In this document: positions 33,574 through 45,164 of the stretch, in pieces
Layout: the number at the start of each line of letters is the position of its first letter
Numbering within the stretch: the stretch's first letter is position 1
Assembly (NCBI GenBank): GCA_963556145.1
Contig: OY744463.1
Coordinates: 5,084,001-5,148,000 of the forward strand
DNA from: Hygrocybe punicea
Lineage: Eukaryota; Basidiomycota; Agaricomycetes; Agaricales; Hygrophoraceae
Reading direction: 5' to 3'
Length of the DNA stretch: 64,000 bases
The notes under the pieces: model-generated
The model's input: the letters and a program-made list of their open reading frames with translations, nothing else
Database searches by the model: none
Told to the model about the DNA's origin: nothing
Position numbers and translations under genes: made by a program

Positions 33574-35578
33574 GCCGGCAGCGGCAGCAGCAGCAGCAGG
33601 AGCGCAGGAGCAACAGCAGCAACGGCGGCAGCAGCAACGGCGGCAACAGCAGCAGCAGCAGCAGCAACGCCGGCAGCAGCAGCAGCAGCAACGCTGGCAG
33701 CAGCAACACCGGCAGCAGCAGCAGCTGCTGCTGGTGCATCAAGCCCCAACCTCACCATCAGCGGCGGCAACAACAACGGCAACCACCACCACGACGGCCA
33801 GCAGCAGCAGCAGCAGCAGCAATGCCGGCAGCAGCAGCAACAGCGGCAGCGGCAACGGCAACAGCAGCAGCAGGAGCGCAGCAGCGACGGCAACGGCAGC
33901 AGCACCAGCAGCACCAGCAGTGGCAGCGGCAGCAGCAGCAGCAACAGCACCAGACGGCTCCCCCGTAGCCCAACTTCCTCGCGAAGCGTAGCGCCGTATC
34001 AATTGATACGTGCCTGCCATTCGCGAGGAGAACGGAGCTCAGGGGTGAGCCAACCTCGGTCTGGGGTTCAGACCGCGTCTGAACCCCAGACCGAACGCGA
34101 AGAGACGGTTCAAAGCCGTTCGGGTCCAGGTTTGGCCATGCGCCAAACCGGACCCGAAGTTCAGTTCGCGGTTCCGCCAAAAAGGCTCGGAACCGGACCG
34201 AACTGAACTTCGGCAACACTAGCGCTGTTAGCACCGAGACCATGCCAGAGGACCTCGGTGAGTATATATACGCATTGGCAGACAAATGGATTATGACGTC
34301 TGGCATCATAGATTGGGCGAAATACGACGAATCTGTGCCAGCATGGCACAGCGGAACCTCTGCAAATTGGTCATTCGGTGGGCTTCCGGACGCCACAAAG
34401 CTCGAAATAATCGGTCAGGTTATTGCTTGGTGTAAAGGACATAGTGTCCTCGTCGATGCCGATGTGGCGGACGATGATGAAGGTATGATCTAGAATTACA
34501 TATGTGATTGTGCTAATGATATAATACATTTGCAGAGGAGCTGGTTCCCGAGGGCAAGGGCAAGGGCAAAGCCAAGTCAAAATCGGTCAAAAAACAGAAG
34601 ACATCTTCCGCTGGTTTGTACAAATTTTCTACCATACCGGTGTATAGATGTACTGAATATTCAGGTGGCGCAGACAATTCGTCCGAGAAGGACAAAAAGA
34701 AGCCCAAGCCCAAACCCAAGTCCAGTAAGTACTTTCATTGTCTGTGATTGTCATACATGAAAACCCTTCTTCATGACAGAACGCACAATCAAGTCCAAAG
34801 CCGAGGACGACGATGACGGTGAGTTATTGAATTCCGAATATCAAAACGATAATCCAACACATTTATTCATGTATAGACGACGTAAAGATGGAGGAAGACT
34901 TAGCCCCGGTAAAGAAGAAGCGGTCCAAGGCTCAAATGCGTACGTTGCTCACGTTGCTATGATTAATGCACTGACATATCGCAGTCGCTGTCGAAATTGG
35001 GCCATCGCGCGGATCCAAGAAATCGGAATCTGAAAAATTGACAGTGGAAGTTAAACCACCCATCTCCTCCGAGCCGGTTGATGTTCCACTGGAATCCCCG
35101 AAGTTCGACGCTGTAGGAACAGAGTGGGTCGGGTTGTTGGATGTCGATCACGATGCAATCATGCACAACGACGATGGACCTCCCGAACCAAAACAAGAGT
35201 CTCTCAGCAGTGATCACGAGGACGGCAAGATAACAAAGAGGAGGAAGCTAGATGTCGCTTTGGAACAAGCGGGCATTATTGCAGAGAAGCTCAAACTGGT
35301 GAAGCCACCGAAGAAGTCACCGACTCCGGGTATGTGTTTCAACATCACATGTCTGTATCTATTCCAATTCTGATCTTCTTAATGTCCTAGGATTCCGTCC
35401 CAATACGCGTGCATCGTCACGCCACCAATCATCGACCCCTGCAGAGCCCAGCGCTTCATCGATGGACGTGGATTGGAGCAACATCGTTCCACCCGAAATC
35501 CTACTCTCGATTCCTCCGAGCCAAACGAGGCCTTCATCTCCCAAGCCGTCGACATCCAAACTGGATCCCGGGCCTTAA
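32314..35578 (+). pseudogene. Unrecognised gene, disrupted by a hAT element after codon 191
   Basis: ATG 32314 (MSLPVVKTSTPAVNPAAFKYW) in a good context. The N-terminal 191 codons look well folded (Trp/Tyr-rich, IPERYEEPLRRLIYQMDMYIYATAAIAYNK). The coding frame meets the hAT element at 32887; with the element and one 8-bp target copy removed, the frame runs on unbroken into STETMPEDLGEYIYALADKW. Then follow small exons encoding Lys-rich tracts (KGKGKAKSKSVKKQK, KKKPKPKPKSK, VKKKRSK) with GT-AG introns and a Pro/Ser-rich tail (SIPPSQTRPSSPKPS) to TAA at 35576-35578. The basic repeats suggest a nuclear or DNA/RNA-binding protein. I recognise no family. Apart from the insertion I see no other damage. 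Confidence 0.6.
32887..34221 (-). mobile_element. Non-autonomous hAT element with CAG-repeat core (1335 bp)
   Basis: Reverse-oriented copy of the element at 4160-5482: its right end is the complement of TAGTGTTGCCGAAGTTCAG, and it is flanked by a perfect octamer GCGCTGTT (32879-32886 and 34222-34229). GGTTCGG-type subterminal repeats lie at both ends and a long degenerate CAG/CGG trinucleotide region (33300-33960) in the core. The poly-Gln/Ala/Ser frames inside are repeat artefacts. Inserted into the exon of the gene at 32314. Confidence 0.93.
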
Positions 35579-36557
35579 TTTCGGAGGAGTAAGTCCTTCT
35601 TTTTGTGGAGTATTCATTATATTTGACTAAAAAGACTTTATCCCAGTCGTTGATTTCTGGAAACGTGTGCCCTCAAATGTCCTCCTCATACATCGCTACA
35701 GTGTCTATATATGTACTTCTTTTTGCTCTGTTAAAAATGACTTGTGTTACTGTATGACCATAAGAATTGAGCATGATAGTAAGCATAGATACAACATAAG
35801 GCATCAATCTTGTTGACTGAAAATCTGTTTGTCTAAAATATATCCTGGTGAATGCATTACTTTCAGTTCAGTTCATAGTACAACTACTGACTCACTCAAC
35901 CTGAGAAGGACAACCTGAGATGACTTAGGTTCAGGCTAACGAAAATTAAAATTGAATATATGTAAGAAACCAGAATCGCGAACTTTATGGACCTATTAAA
36001 TGAGGATACAATGATACAAGAGTAACAAAACCCCCTCTTGTAGTGGAAGATATAGCTGTCACTCAAAGGGGAGCTATGACTATTTGGTACCGGAATAATA
36101 CAGTATACTTGTGTGGGAATGATACGTACAGCTCCATAAAAATGACAATGTATTTCTGACAAGGATGAAGAGCAATGATAATTTCCACGAATTACCAAGT
36201 AATTGTCAAATATGCACAGTTGTCAAACAGCCTGGTTGTTCAACTTCAATACCTGTTTTGTCTCAGTTGGTTGGATCAATGTCTTGTCAGCCAGACCCCT
36301 AATAAGATCGTAAGGCAGCTATTCATGATACAGATGCATTTTTGGCCTGTATCAAGGCATGTCACAGGAACATAGAATGGAATAAAAAAAGTAAACACAG
36401 ATTTCTAAAGATTCAGGCACGCCTTATGGTGTTTTGGGAAAAGCTTACAAATAATATAATGTCATATGATCAATCCCATTGTGTTAATTGTTATTCATGA
36501 TCCGAACCACTTGACTAGTTAAATGGGCGGTGTTTCCTCTTACTGTCACAAATCCTC
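35579..36557. other. A/T-rich stretch upstream of the Helitron Rep gene
   Basis: Nearly 1 kb with no supported gene. It should hold the promoter of the Helitron ORF. No tandem or inverted repeat stood out. Confidence 0.5.
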
Positions 36558-39500
36558 ATGAATCCCCACAACATCATCCATGTCTGCATTGCATGTTTGA
36601 CTTATCTATATTTCCTTGCAAATGCAACATTATTTCCACAACTATGCCAAGACAAACTTATGTATATCTCTCCTGAACCAATTTCCTGTCCTGTGATATC
36701 GACCTTGACCCAAGAATTGGGTGTTTTTCAAAGAAAACTCATAGAACATGAGTTGGCCCCAGATCAGGGCGATGCAACAATATTGATGCAAATAAATGCA
36801 ACACTATATGTAAAGATCATTGGAATAACAAAAGAAACAAAAGATAACTTGACAGTCGATCCATTATTCGTTTGGACTACATTTAAAAATAGCGCCTTCA
36901 AAATGCGAATACGTTCTATTCAATATGCCAGAACATATTTCTTACCTCCTAAATATCTCTTTGCTTTGTATTGTCTTCTCAAACCTATCACTGTCCAATG
37001 TCGTTGTAAAATGATCAAAGCATTGCTCATGCGATCGCTATTGAGACGACATGATTTCAAAACATATTTATTTCATTGTATTACTAGTTCTCTATCACAT
37101 GCAACGTTGCTGTGGACCACACTATGTTTCATAATACGGCATAGCCATTCAAACATAATTGTGTTCAATTTGAATTTATTCGGACACTTGTTTAAATCTT
37201 TATATATAAATTTCGTTCATAGATATGACTACATTGGTGGTGGTAAACGAATACCAACATTCAAGTTTAGCTTTCTTCAATCTTTTATGCTACCGTCTAA
37301 TAATATCAACCATGATTCTGACATATTATTCGAATATGTGGGGCATATTGATGAACAAACAGCCAACACTTTATATGAAGATAGAAAAACATATGCATGT
37401 GTTAAAATGCCTTTACATGAACTTCTGCCAAATTTGACAGTGAAGGATATTGGTGAAATAACAACAATACATGGTATATATTTGTCAAAGACATTACGAA
37501 GATTACATGGACAAGATCTATCTGTGGCATTAATGAGGCATAATTGTTCAGCTTGTGATACTCATGTTTCTATTTTTCATGTGCATGATATTAAATCACA
37601 TAAAGACCTGTGTAAACAGTGGTACAGAAGACAAAAAATGACAGAAACATATGAGTGCGGCAAAGAAGAAACTCAGGCTCAAATGAAAGAAGAATTGGAC
37701 AAGTCAGATGAGCAATTATTTCCTCCTCCTCCTCCATCTATTGAATTGAAGGAAACCATAATCAGCAACTGGTGCAGAGATACATCACCTGAATGTTTCC
37801 AAGAAAGTGGGTGTGCTGTATGTGGTCAATTGGTTGCATTGAAAAACATGTCTTTATTGTCAAAGACGAAGGTTAATCTGAAAATATTAACTAGAGACAA
37901 TATGGGAATCACAAGATGTGAACGATATCATTGTTCTGATCCAATAGAGGATATCAAAGGTCCAGTGCTAGATGACACATGTAAATGGATATGCAAACCA
38001 TGTGTGCTCAGTCTGAATAAAGGCCAAACTCCCAAATATGCTTTGGCGAATGGACTTTGGATGGGAAGAATTCCTGCACAACTTCAAAATCTAACATTTG
38101 CTGAACAACTTTTGATTGCCCGTGTTCGTCACAACAAATGTATTGTTCGTGTCTCCTCTGGGATGCATAAAATGAAAGCAAATGCCATCATGTTTCAAAA
38201 CCCAACACCAAAGATATATCAACGGTTGCCTCCAACAATTAAAGAACTTGATGAAGTGCTAGCGTTTATTTTCACTGGTCCTGCCAGACCAACTCCAGAA
38301 GACATGGAGCGAACGCCTTTATTGGTTTGCTGAAGGCGAGTTTCTGCAGCTTTAGAATGGCTGAAATTGAATCACATGGATTACTATGATTTAGATATCT
38401 CCTATGAAAATCTAGCACAATATCCAGATCATGGAATTCCTGTTGTGGTTGCATATCGACCAGCAGATACAAATAAGGAACCAGAAGCCACTAGTGCATT
38501 TGACAATGAAGTGGAAGATGGTGTGGAAGATGGGCCTTGTCCCTTTGTTGTTAGTGGAGTAACTGGCGAAAATCTAGATATTACAAGTCCAAAGGCATTA
38601 ATAGCTAGAGCGACCAAGCACTTGATAGATGACCATGGTGGTGTTCTTGCCATAAGCCATGCTAGAAATCCAGAATCGTTCTTTAATAATCCTCAGTTAT
38701 ATCCTATGATGTTTCCCTGCCTATTTCCATATGGCTTGGGTGGTATTAGCAGCATAGACAATGATGTTTTAAGCATCAGTGATATGATGCACAAAAGACA
38801 TCTCCTGATGTACCATGACAAAAGATTTCAAACCGATCCCTATTTTCCATTGATTGCATTCAATCAAGAACAAATCAAGGACAGTACAACCGGAGGATAT
38901 TTGTTGACTAATAAACATAATTTCAACGATATTGCAGATCACCTGATGAATATCAATACAGCTGTTTTGGATGACCTCTCTAAGAGATTATCTAGAGGTG
39001 ATAGAGTCAAACCAGATACATCGGAAGAGAAAGCATGCTATAAACTCATTTCTGATCTGGATCACGTAGCTGGTCAGGTCAAAGGTTCAATTACTAACAA
39101 GAAATACATGCGAAATGAGATTTGGTCTCTGATATCCTATATTGGTGCTCCGACTTGGTTTATCACTTTTGCACCTGCAGACATCAATCACCCACTATGC
39201 TTATATTATGCTGACAACAAAGAAAAGTTTTATCCTAAACTACGTCTACCCCAGGATTGTTACAAACTAATTGCAAACAATCCAGTTGCTGGAGCCCGCT
39301 TTTTTCACTTTACTACTGAAATGTTCATCAAACATATATTAGGAATAAATGAATCTCATCCTGGCCTGTATGGAAACACATCAGGTTATTATGCAACGGT
39401 AGAGGAACAAGGACGTCTTACCTTGCATCTTCATATGCTGTTGTGGATAAAGGGATGCCTTACACCTCAGGAAATACGTGACAAAATTATGGGTGAAAAT

Positions 39501-40382
39501 TCTGACTTTCAGAAAAGATTAGTGGAATATTTGGAAAGTTTGTGTGTAGGACAATTCATGACAGGTTCTAAAGATGAGGTATCACAGAAAATGGAACAGA
39601 CAATGTCGAAACCTGAATATCAACCACCAACATGTGTCATGCCAGATCCACCATCATATAATTGTTCCATGAATTGTCAATATCACAACAAAAGATCAAC
39701 ATGGTGGCAAAGGTTTCAAGATGTTGTAGATGATCTTTTATTGCGATTAAATGTACATAACAGGCATGATGGCAAAAAAAAGCCATACTGTCTTAATTCG
39801 AAAGGTGAATGTAAACGACGATTTCCCTGTGATATCTTTCAACAAACTTTTGTAGAACCTAACACTGGTGCTCTCAACCTCAAGCATGGTGAACCTTGGA
39901 TGAACACGGTGACACCTGAAGTTACATATATGCTACGATGCAATTCTGATGTGACCAGCTTATTATCAGGTACTGCTATAAAGGCCATAGTTGCATACAT
40001 AACAGATTATATTACAAAATTCTCCTTGAAGACCTATAGCATTTTTGAAGTGATAAAAAGTATTTTTGATAAGAATTCCGAAATGATTGGTGGCGACCTG
40101 AAAAGAAAAGACAAAGTCAGAAAACTGTTTACACAAATAGTCAATTCACTCACCTCCAAAATGGAAATTGGTGCTCCAATGGCTTCATTATATGTCCTTG
40201 GAAATCCTGATCACTACACCAGTCATAAATTCGTGCCATTCTTTTGGAGATCTTATGTTAAAGAGGTTATCAGTGCATGGTCTGATGAAGAAATTCCTAA
40301 TATATGTGTGAAGACCAAAATAATGCACAAAAGGTTGTTATTGGTAAGAATAATGGCGCATACATTGGACTTTCCAAAGTAA
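36558..40382 (+). pseudogene. Helitron replicase N-terminal part: DUF6570-like and HUH Rep domains
   Basis: ATG 36558. The N-terminal half (to about 37700) is unusual and Leu/Tyr-rich. From 37800 comes a cysteine-bearing region (CAVCGQLVALKNMSLLSK, WICKPCVLSLNKG) and LTFAEQLLIARVRHNKCIVRV, the DUF6570-like block normally upstream of Rep in fungal Helitrons. A TGA at 38331-38333 (LLVC-stop-RRVSAALEWLKLNH) interrupts the frame, which resumes in the same phase. The Rep domain follows, with NPQLYPMMFPCLFPYG, the HUH motif RLTLHLHMLLW at about 39415 and the paired tyrosines AYITDYITK at about 39993. The frame shifts by one base at about 40310-40320 into the helicase. A typical autonomous Helitron protein in one piece apart from these two lesions. 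Confidence 0.9.
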
Positions 40383-43312
40383 ATAATTATATGTTCAGAC
40401 CCGCCTTGTATGATAATGTATCACTGTATGACTGGATACGTCTTGCCACTATGGAACCAAAGAAAAGACGCACCAAAACAAAGACCAAAAGGGCCAGAAA
40501 AGAACCAGTGCAAAACCAAATTTTTGACAATCTAGGCTGTGATGATTTGTCTGACTCTTGCACTGAACCTACTAATGTTGACTATTCCAGTGATGACAAC
40601 TTGTCTGATGTCGTTGATAATGATATACTCATGGAGATAGATGAAATTCCAAAACCTGATAGTTTGAATAGACATGCAGGCACAGAAATAGCTGATAAAA
40701 CAAATGAAGTTGATCTTAATAAATTGACAAAATTTGAAAATGATTATACTTTACATCCCAATCATCCACAATATCTTACCCACCATGCCAAAATGAAAGG
40801 GAATGATCCTTTCATAGTTCCTAATTTTATTCCAAACACTTTGCCAAGGGCTGACCGTGGTGATCGAGAATATTATTGTTGTACAATGTTAACGTTTTTC
40901 AAGCCATGGAGAAGTGGCAAAGAACTCAAAAGTAAATTACAAACATGGGATAATGCTTTTATAGACCACGAGTTTTCTAAAAGAGAACTAGAGATCATGA
41001 AATACTTTGGTCTGCGGTATGAATGTTTGGATGCAAGAGATGATTTCTCTGCTAAATGTCAGAAGAATAATACTGCAAATATAAGGTATTCATGGGCGAC
41101 CTCAAACGGTCTTGATGAACTGGATGACATGCACAATGCTGAATTTGCATTTAATGGCGACGACTTCAACAACAATATTGATGAAGACAATAATGACACG
41201 GAAATACTCCTGAAACTTGGTCAAAAAGGACAAAAGAGGAAAGATCAAATGCTGATAGCTGAAAGAACTTTGAAAAGGTCAGGGTGGCTCGATGATTGTA
41301 TTGATGGTACCCCAGATATAGGACCGTTGATACCTATAGAACCACCTGTAGTACAATCAGCAAAATTGTGGAGAACTGCAGTCCTTGCAAAGAAAAAGGA
41401 AATCATCGATGACAGAAATAAAAATTTACCAACAAACACAGTAACCATAAATAAATTGGGAAATTTTCAATATAATGATGTCAAGATAGTGGATGCAGCA
41501 TACATCAACCATATGTTTATTCCTGCAAACAGAGCTGATCGTCATCTTATTGATGTAACTATCAATGATTACAAGTTGAACACTGACCAAAAGAGAGCAT
41601 TTCATATCATTGCAAATCACTCTACCTTGATTAACGGTTCTGATAAGCTACGCATGTATCTTGGTGGGATGGCAGGCACAGGGAAATCACAAGTCATCAA
41701 AGCATTGACTAGTTTTTTTGGTAAACACAACGAAAATCATCGATTTGTGGTTCTTGCACCAACCGGTGGTGCTGCTGCCCTTGTAAATGGATCCACATAT
41801 CACTCCATTCTTGGAATTAATCAGGGAGGATCATCTCGTTCCCTTGCACAAGTACGTGCCAATCTTGATGGTGTGGATTACATTTTCATTGATGAGGTGT
41901 CAATGTTATCTTGCAGAGATATGTATAAAATCAGTGCTCAGTGTGCAAAAGCACGTGGTGTTTATGATGAACCCTTTGGTGGCATTAATATGATATTTGC
42001 AGGAGATTTTGGCCAACTTCCACCAGCTATGAGTGGTGCTCCTTTATACTCTGGAACCGTTGGTGTCCAAATCAATTCCAGTCAAACTATAGCAAATCAG
42101 GAAGCGGCTATAGGCAAAGCTCTTTGGCATCAAATAACAACAGTTGTTATATTACGTGAAAATATGAGACAAACCAATCAGTCAGAAGAAGATGTCCAAC
42201 TGAGGCTTGCTTTGGAAAACATGAGATACAAAGCATGTACTCCCAAAGATATTGCATTTCTTCATACTCGTGTTGCAGGAAAAGGTCCAAATGATCCAAA
42301 ATTAGCCCAAAAGAAATTCAGGAATGTGTCAGTTATAACTGCATTGAATGCACAAAAAGACAAAATCAATGAACTTGGTATTCAACCTTTTGCTGCTGAA
42401 AATAGGAGACCATTAACATCATTCTATTCCATAGACAGATGGAATGATCCTACTAGTTCCAATAGCAAAAGAAAATCTCATCACATGTCAACAATTTTGG
42501 ATCCTATTCGACACACAAAGATATTGGAACCTTCACTCCAAAAGCTACTTTGGAGCCAACCACACGCATCATCCTCTGATCATATACCAGGAAGATTGGA
42601 CTTATGTGTAGGCATGTCAGTGATGCTGAGGAACAATGATGCAACAGAGTGCTGCATTACCAAAGGAGCAGAGGGCATAGTTGTGGGTTGGCAGAGTGCA
42701 ATAGGTCCTGAGCAACAAACTGTACTGGACACTTTATTTGTCAGATTATTGAATCCTCCAAAAAAAATTAACATAGAAGGACTTCCTGAAAATGTTGTGC
42801 CGATTACAAAACATGTCACTTCCACCATGTGCTCATTACCCAATGATGATGTGATATCTTTGTCAAGAGAACAAGTGTTGGTACTACCTAATTTTGCAAT
42901 GACTGATTATGCATGTCAAGGACGTACTCGTCCTAACAATGTGGTCGACCTCAGTAGTTGTAGAAACCACCAATCCTACTATACTTGCTTATCAAGAAGT
43001 GCATCTGCAGCAGGAACTATCATCATGCAAGGCTTTGATCCTAAAGTAATTACAGGTGGTGCTTCTGGATATCTCAGGCAAGAATTCAGGGAATTAGAAC
43101 TGCTTGATGAGATTACCAAACTGAAATATCAAGGACTCTTACCAGACCATGTCAAGGGAGATCAGCAAAATTCTATCATTGATCAATTTAGAAAATGGAA
43201 AGGAAAGTCATATATTCCAAAAAACATTCATCATGCTATTGCATGGAAAGCCACGGAGCAACTAAATCAATACACAACACAGCCCTCTCCATGGCAATTA
43301 ATTAACATATGA
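40304..43312 (+). pseudogene. Helitron PIF1-family DNA helicase domain
   Basis: Continues the Rep protein after a frameshift. The first 1.2 kb encodes a linker with a Lys/Arg-rich segment (KKRRTKTKTKRARKEP) and acidic stretches. The SF1B helicase motifs follow: GGMAGTGKSQVIKAL (Walker A, about 41667), APTGGAAALVNGSTYHSIL, DYIFIDEVSMLS (Walker B, about 41877), FAGDFGQLPPA, VILRENMRQT, LRNNDATECCITKGAEGIVVGW and MTDYACQGRTR...YTCLSRSASAAGTII (motifs V/VI, about 42900-43020). This 1002-codon stretch is free of stops. It ends at TGA 43310-43312, which relatives probably lack: further coding-like sequence and the USP-like domain lie beyond the gypsy insertion at 43390. Confidence 0.93.
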
Positions 43313-43389
43313 ACAAAAATCAAAAGGCAGATTACAGAAACCTCAACTTTGTTCCTGCAAAAGGAACTGTTCCAATCACTGTCACTCAT

Positions 43390-43945
43390 TGTCATATCCC
43401 ATGCAGCTCCGCCGGATTCCGACGAACTCCGCTCCGGACTTTTCCGCCGACTTATCTTATCTTATCTTATCTTATCTTCTCGCGTACGTTATTGTTCTTC
43501 TCTTGTTAATTACTATTCTTCCCCATCTCCGTTTACTCCGACCTCCTTTTCTCTTCCTCCCCTTTGTTTACTTGTCACCGTACATAGCAACCTTTTATCC
43601 CTTTTATTTTCTTCCGAACTCCGGTCCTCTTTCCGGAGTTCATATTGTCTTCACGTCTCCAAGGACATGACAATTAGTCTACCAAGTATATAAACTAGAA
43701 CTACAATGTCCTGTAACTCCGTTCAGAAAATCAACTTGAGTTCCTTATTTCTTACCCACTCTCAAACTTAAGACTTTCCCTTAAGCTCATTAATTATCTT
43801 AGTACTTAGTCCGGAACTCCGGACTAACTCCGCTCCGTCCACGTCTTCTCAATACGACTTAAGGAAGTAGTGAACCTACTTCAAGAGTTGACGTCTCCGC
43901 TCCTCCGAAGAACTCCGATCCTTCCGGAGTTGCACGCCTCTAACA
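43390..43945 (+). repeat. 5' LTR with TATA box and predicted transcript start
   Basis: TATATAAA at 43687-43694. A predicted start near 43721 is 34 bp downstream. The first eleven bases from there, GTTCAGAAAAT, are complementary to the sequence just after the LTR (43948-43958). (TTATC)n runs lie at 43452-43478. Confidence 0.9.
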
Positions 43946-43947
43946 GT

Positions 43948-43958
43948 ATTTTCTGAAC
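43948..43958 (+). promoter_or_regulatory. Self-priming primer-binding site (Tf1 type)
   Basis: ATTTTCTGAAC, three bases after the 5' LTR, is an exact 11-nt complement of GTTCAGAAAAT at 43721-43731 within the LTR. Tf1-type elements of Schizosaccharomyces pombe prime reverse transcription with the first 11 nt of their own RNA folded onto such a site. No TGG-type tRNA complement is seen here. Confidence 0.75.
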
Positions 43959-43991
43959 AACTCTTGAGTCGTATTCCCTTTACATTTGATC

Positions 43992-45164
43992 ATGTCTTTC
44001 CAAGGCTTCTCCCAACGAAGAACCCCCACACGTTATCGACTTACACGACCGGCAAACACCTCATCCCAACGCCCAACGATAACCCCGGTCTCTCCGTTAG
44101 AAGAAACTCACACTCCGAGACACGAACCGTTTCCGCGCCCAGTCTTCGAAGAGAACAATCCTCTTGGACCGGGCAATCCTAATCGCGATGATACCAACCT
44201 TGCTGAGGCCATCGCTCTTCTAGCCACTACTCTCCGAAACAAAGGAGACGACAAGCAACGCACCAAAGTCCGAGAACCGGACACGTTTGATGCCTCCGAT
44301 CCGACAAAACTCCGCCCTTTCCTGGTTCAGTGTCAACTGAACTTCAATGACCGACCAACCGCTTTCCAAACGGACGGCGCCAAAGTCAACTTCGCCCTCT
44401 CCTACCTCAAGGGGATCGCACTTGCGTGGTTCGAGCCTTACCTTTTGGAGAACCCGGATATCGATACCTATCCGCCAGACTTCATGTCCGATTACGGAGA
44501 TTTCTGCACGGAGTTGCAGAATAATTTCGGACCTCTGGACCCTAAAGGTAGCGCCGAGAGCGAGTTGGAAAACCTTGTAATGAAGGATAACCAACGAATT
44601 GCGAGGTATATCGTCAACTTCAATCGTCTCGCTACGCAGACTGGCTGGGACATCGGTGCCTTACGGCATTCTTTTTACCGAGGACTTCCGGATCGCCTCA
44701 AAGATCAACTTGCCCAATCCGAGAAACCAAAGAACCTCTACGAACTGAAGGATAAGGCTCAACTCCTTGACGCCCGGTATTGGGAACGGAAATCGGAGAT
44801 TTCCCGCGCTTCAGGATCCTCTTCTGCTAAAGCCTCTATTTCCGAGGCCAAGTCTTCGACCGAAAAAGCTTCCGAGAAGAAGTCCCCTGCCAAAACTACC
44901 AACTCCGGTAGTACCTCCTCCACCACTCCGAAAACCCCTCCTGTCTACGTCGATAAGCTAGGCAAGGATGGTAAACTCAAGCCCGCGGAACATCAACGCC
45001 GCATCGACAATAAACTCTGCATTATATGCGGAGGAGCCGGACACATGGCCAAGGATTGCACCAAGGCCAAATATTCGTCCACTCGCGTTGCCGCCCGCGC
45101 CGCCTCCACTTCCTCCGCACCTCCGGTCTCTAGTTCCGATTCTCTAGAGGAGCTGGAAAAATAG
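43992..45164 (+). CDS. gag: Gag polyprotein with CCHC zinc knuckle
   Basis: I choose ATG 43992 (MSFQGFSQRRTPTRYRL); an in-frame codon at 43986 is less likely. About 390 residues. Arg/Pro-rich N-terminus; capsid-like helical domain with TFDASDPTKLRPFLVQCQLNF...KVNFALSYLKGIALAWFEPYL...DFCTELQNNFGPLD (retrotransposon gag family); Ser/Lys/Thr-rich linker; CIICGGAGHMAKDC (CX2CX4HX4C) near residue 345. It ends at TAG 45162-45164. The pol frame (-1 relative to gag) is open from 45134, so the two overlap by about 30 bp. The sequence GGAAAAATAG at the gag stop is a plausible -1 slip site, though not a textbook heptamer. Confidence 0.93.
   Translation: MSFQGFSQRRTPTRYRLTRPANTSSQRPTITPVSPLEETHTPRHEPFPRPVFEENNPLGPGNPNRDDTNLAEAIALLATTLRNKGDDKQRTKVREPDTFDASDPTKLRPFLVQCQLNFNDRPTAFQTDGAKVNFALSYLKGIALAWFEPYLLENPDIDTYPPDFMSDYGDFCTELQNNFGPLDPKGSAESELENLVMKDNQRIARYIVNFNRLATQTGWDIGALRHSFYRGLPDRLKDQLAQSEKPKNLYELKDKAQLLDARYWERKSEISRASGSSSAKASISEAKSSTEKASEKKSPAKTTNSGSTSSTTPKTPPVYVDKLGKDGKLKPAEHQRRIDNKLCIICGGAGHMAKDCTKAKYSSTRVAARAASTSSAPPVSSSDSLEELEK

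Noticed and set aside
33200..34206. Poly-Gln/Ala/Ser ORFs up to 316 codons
   Set aside because: Same reason: repeat core of the second hAT copy, open in five frames.
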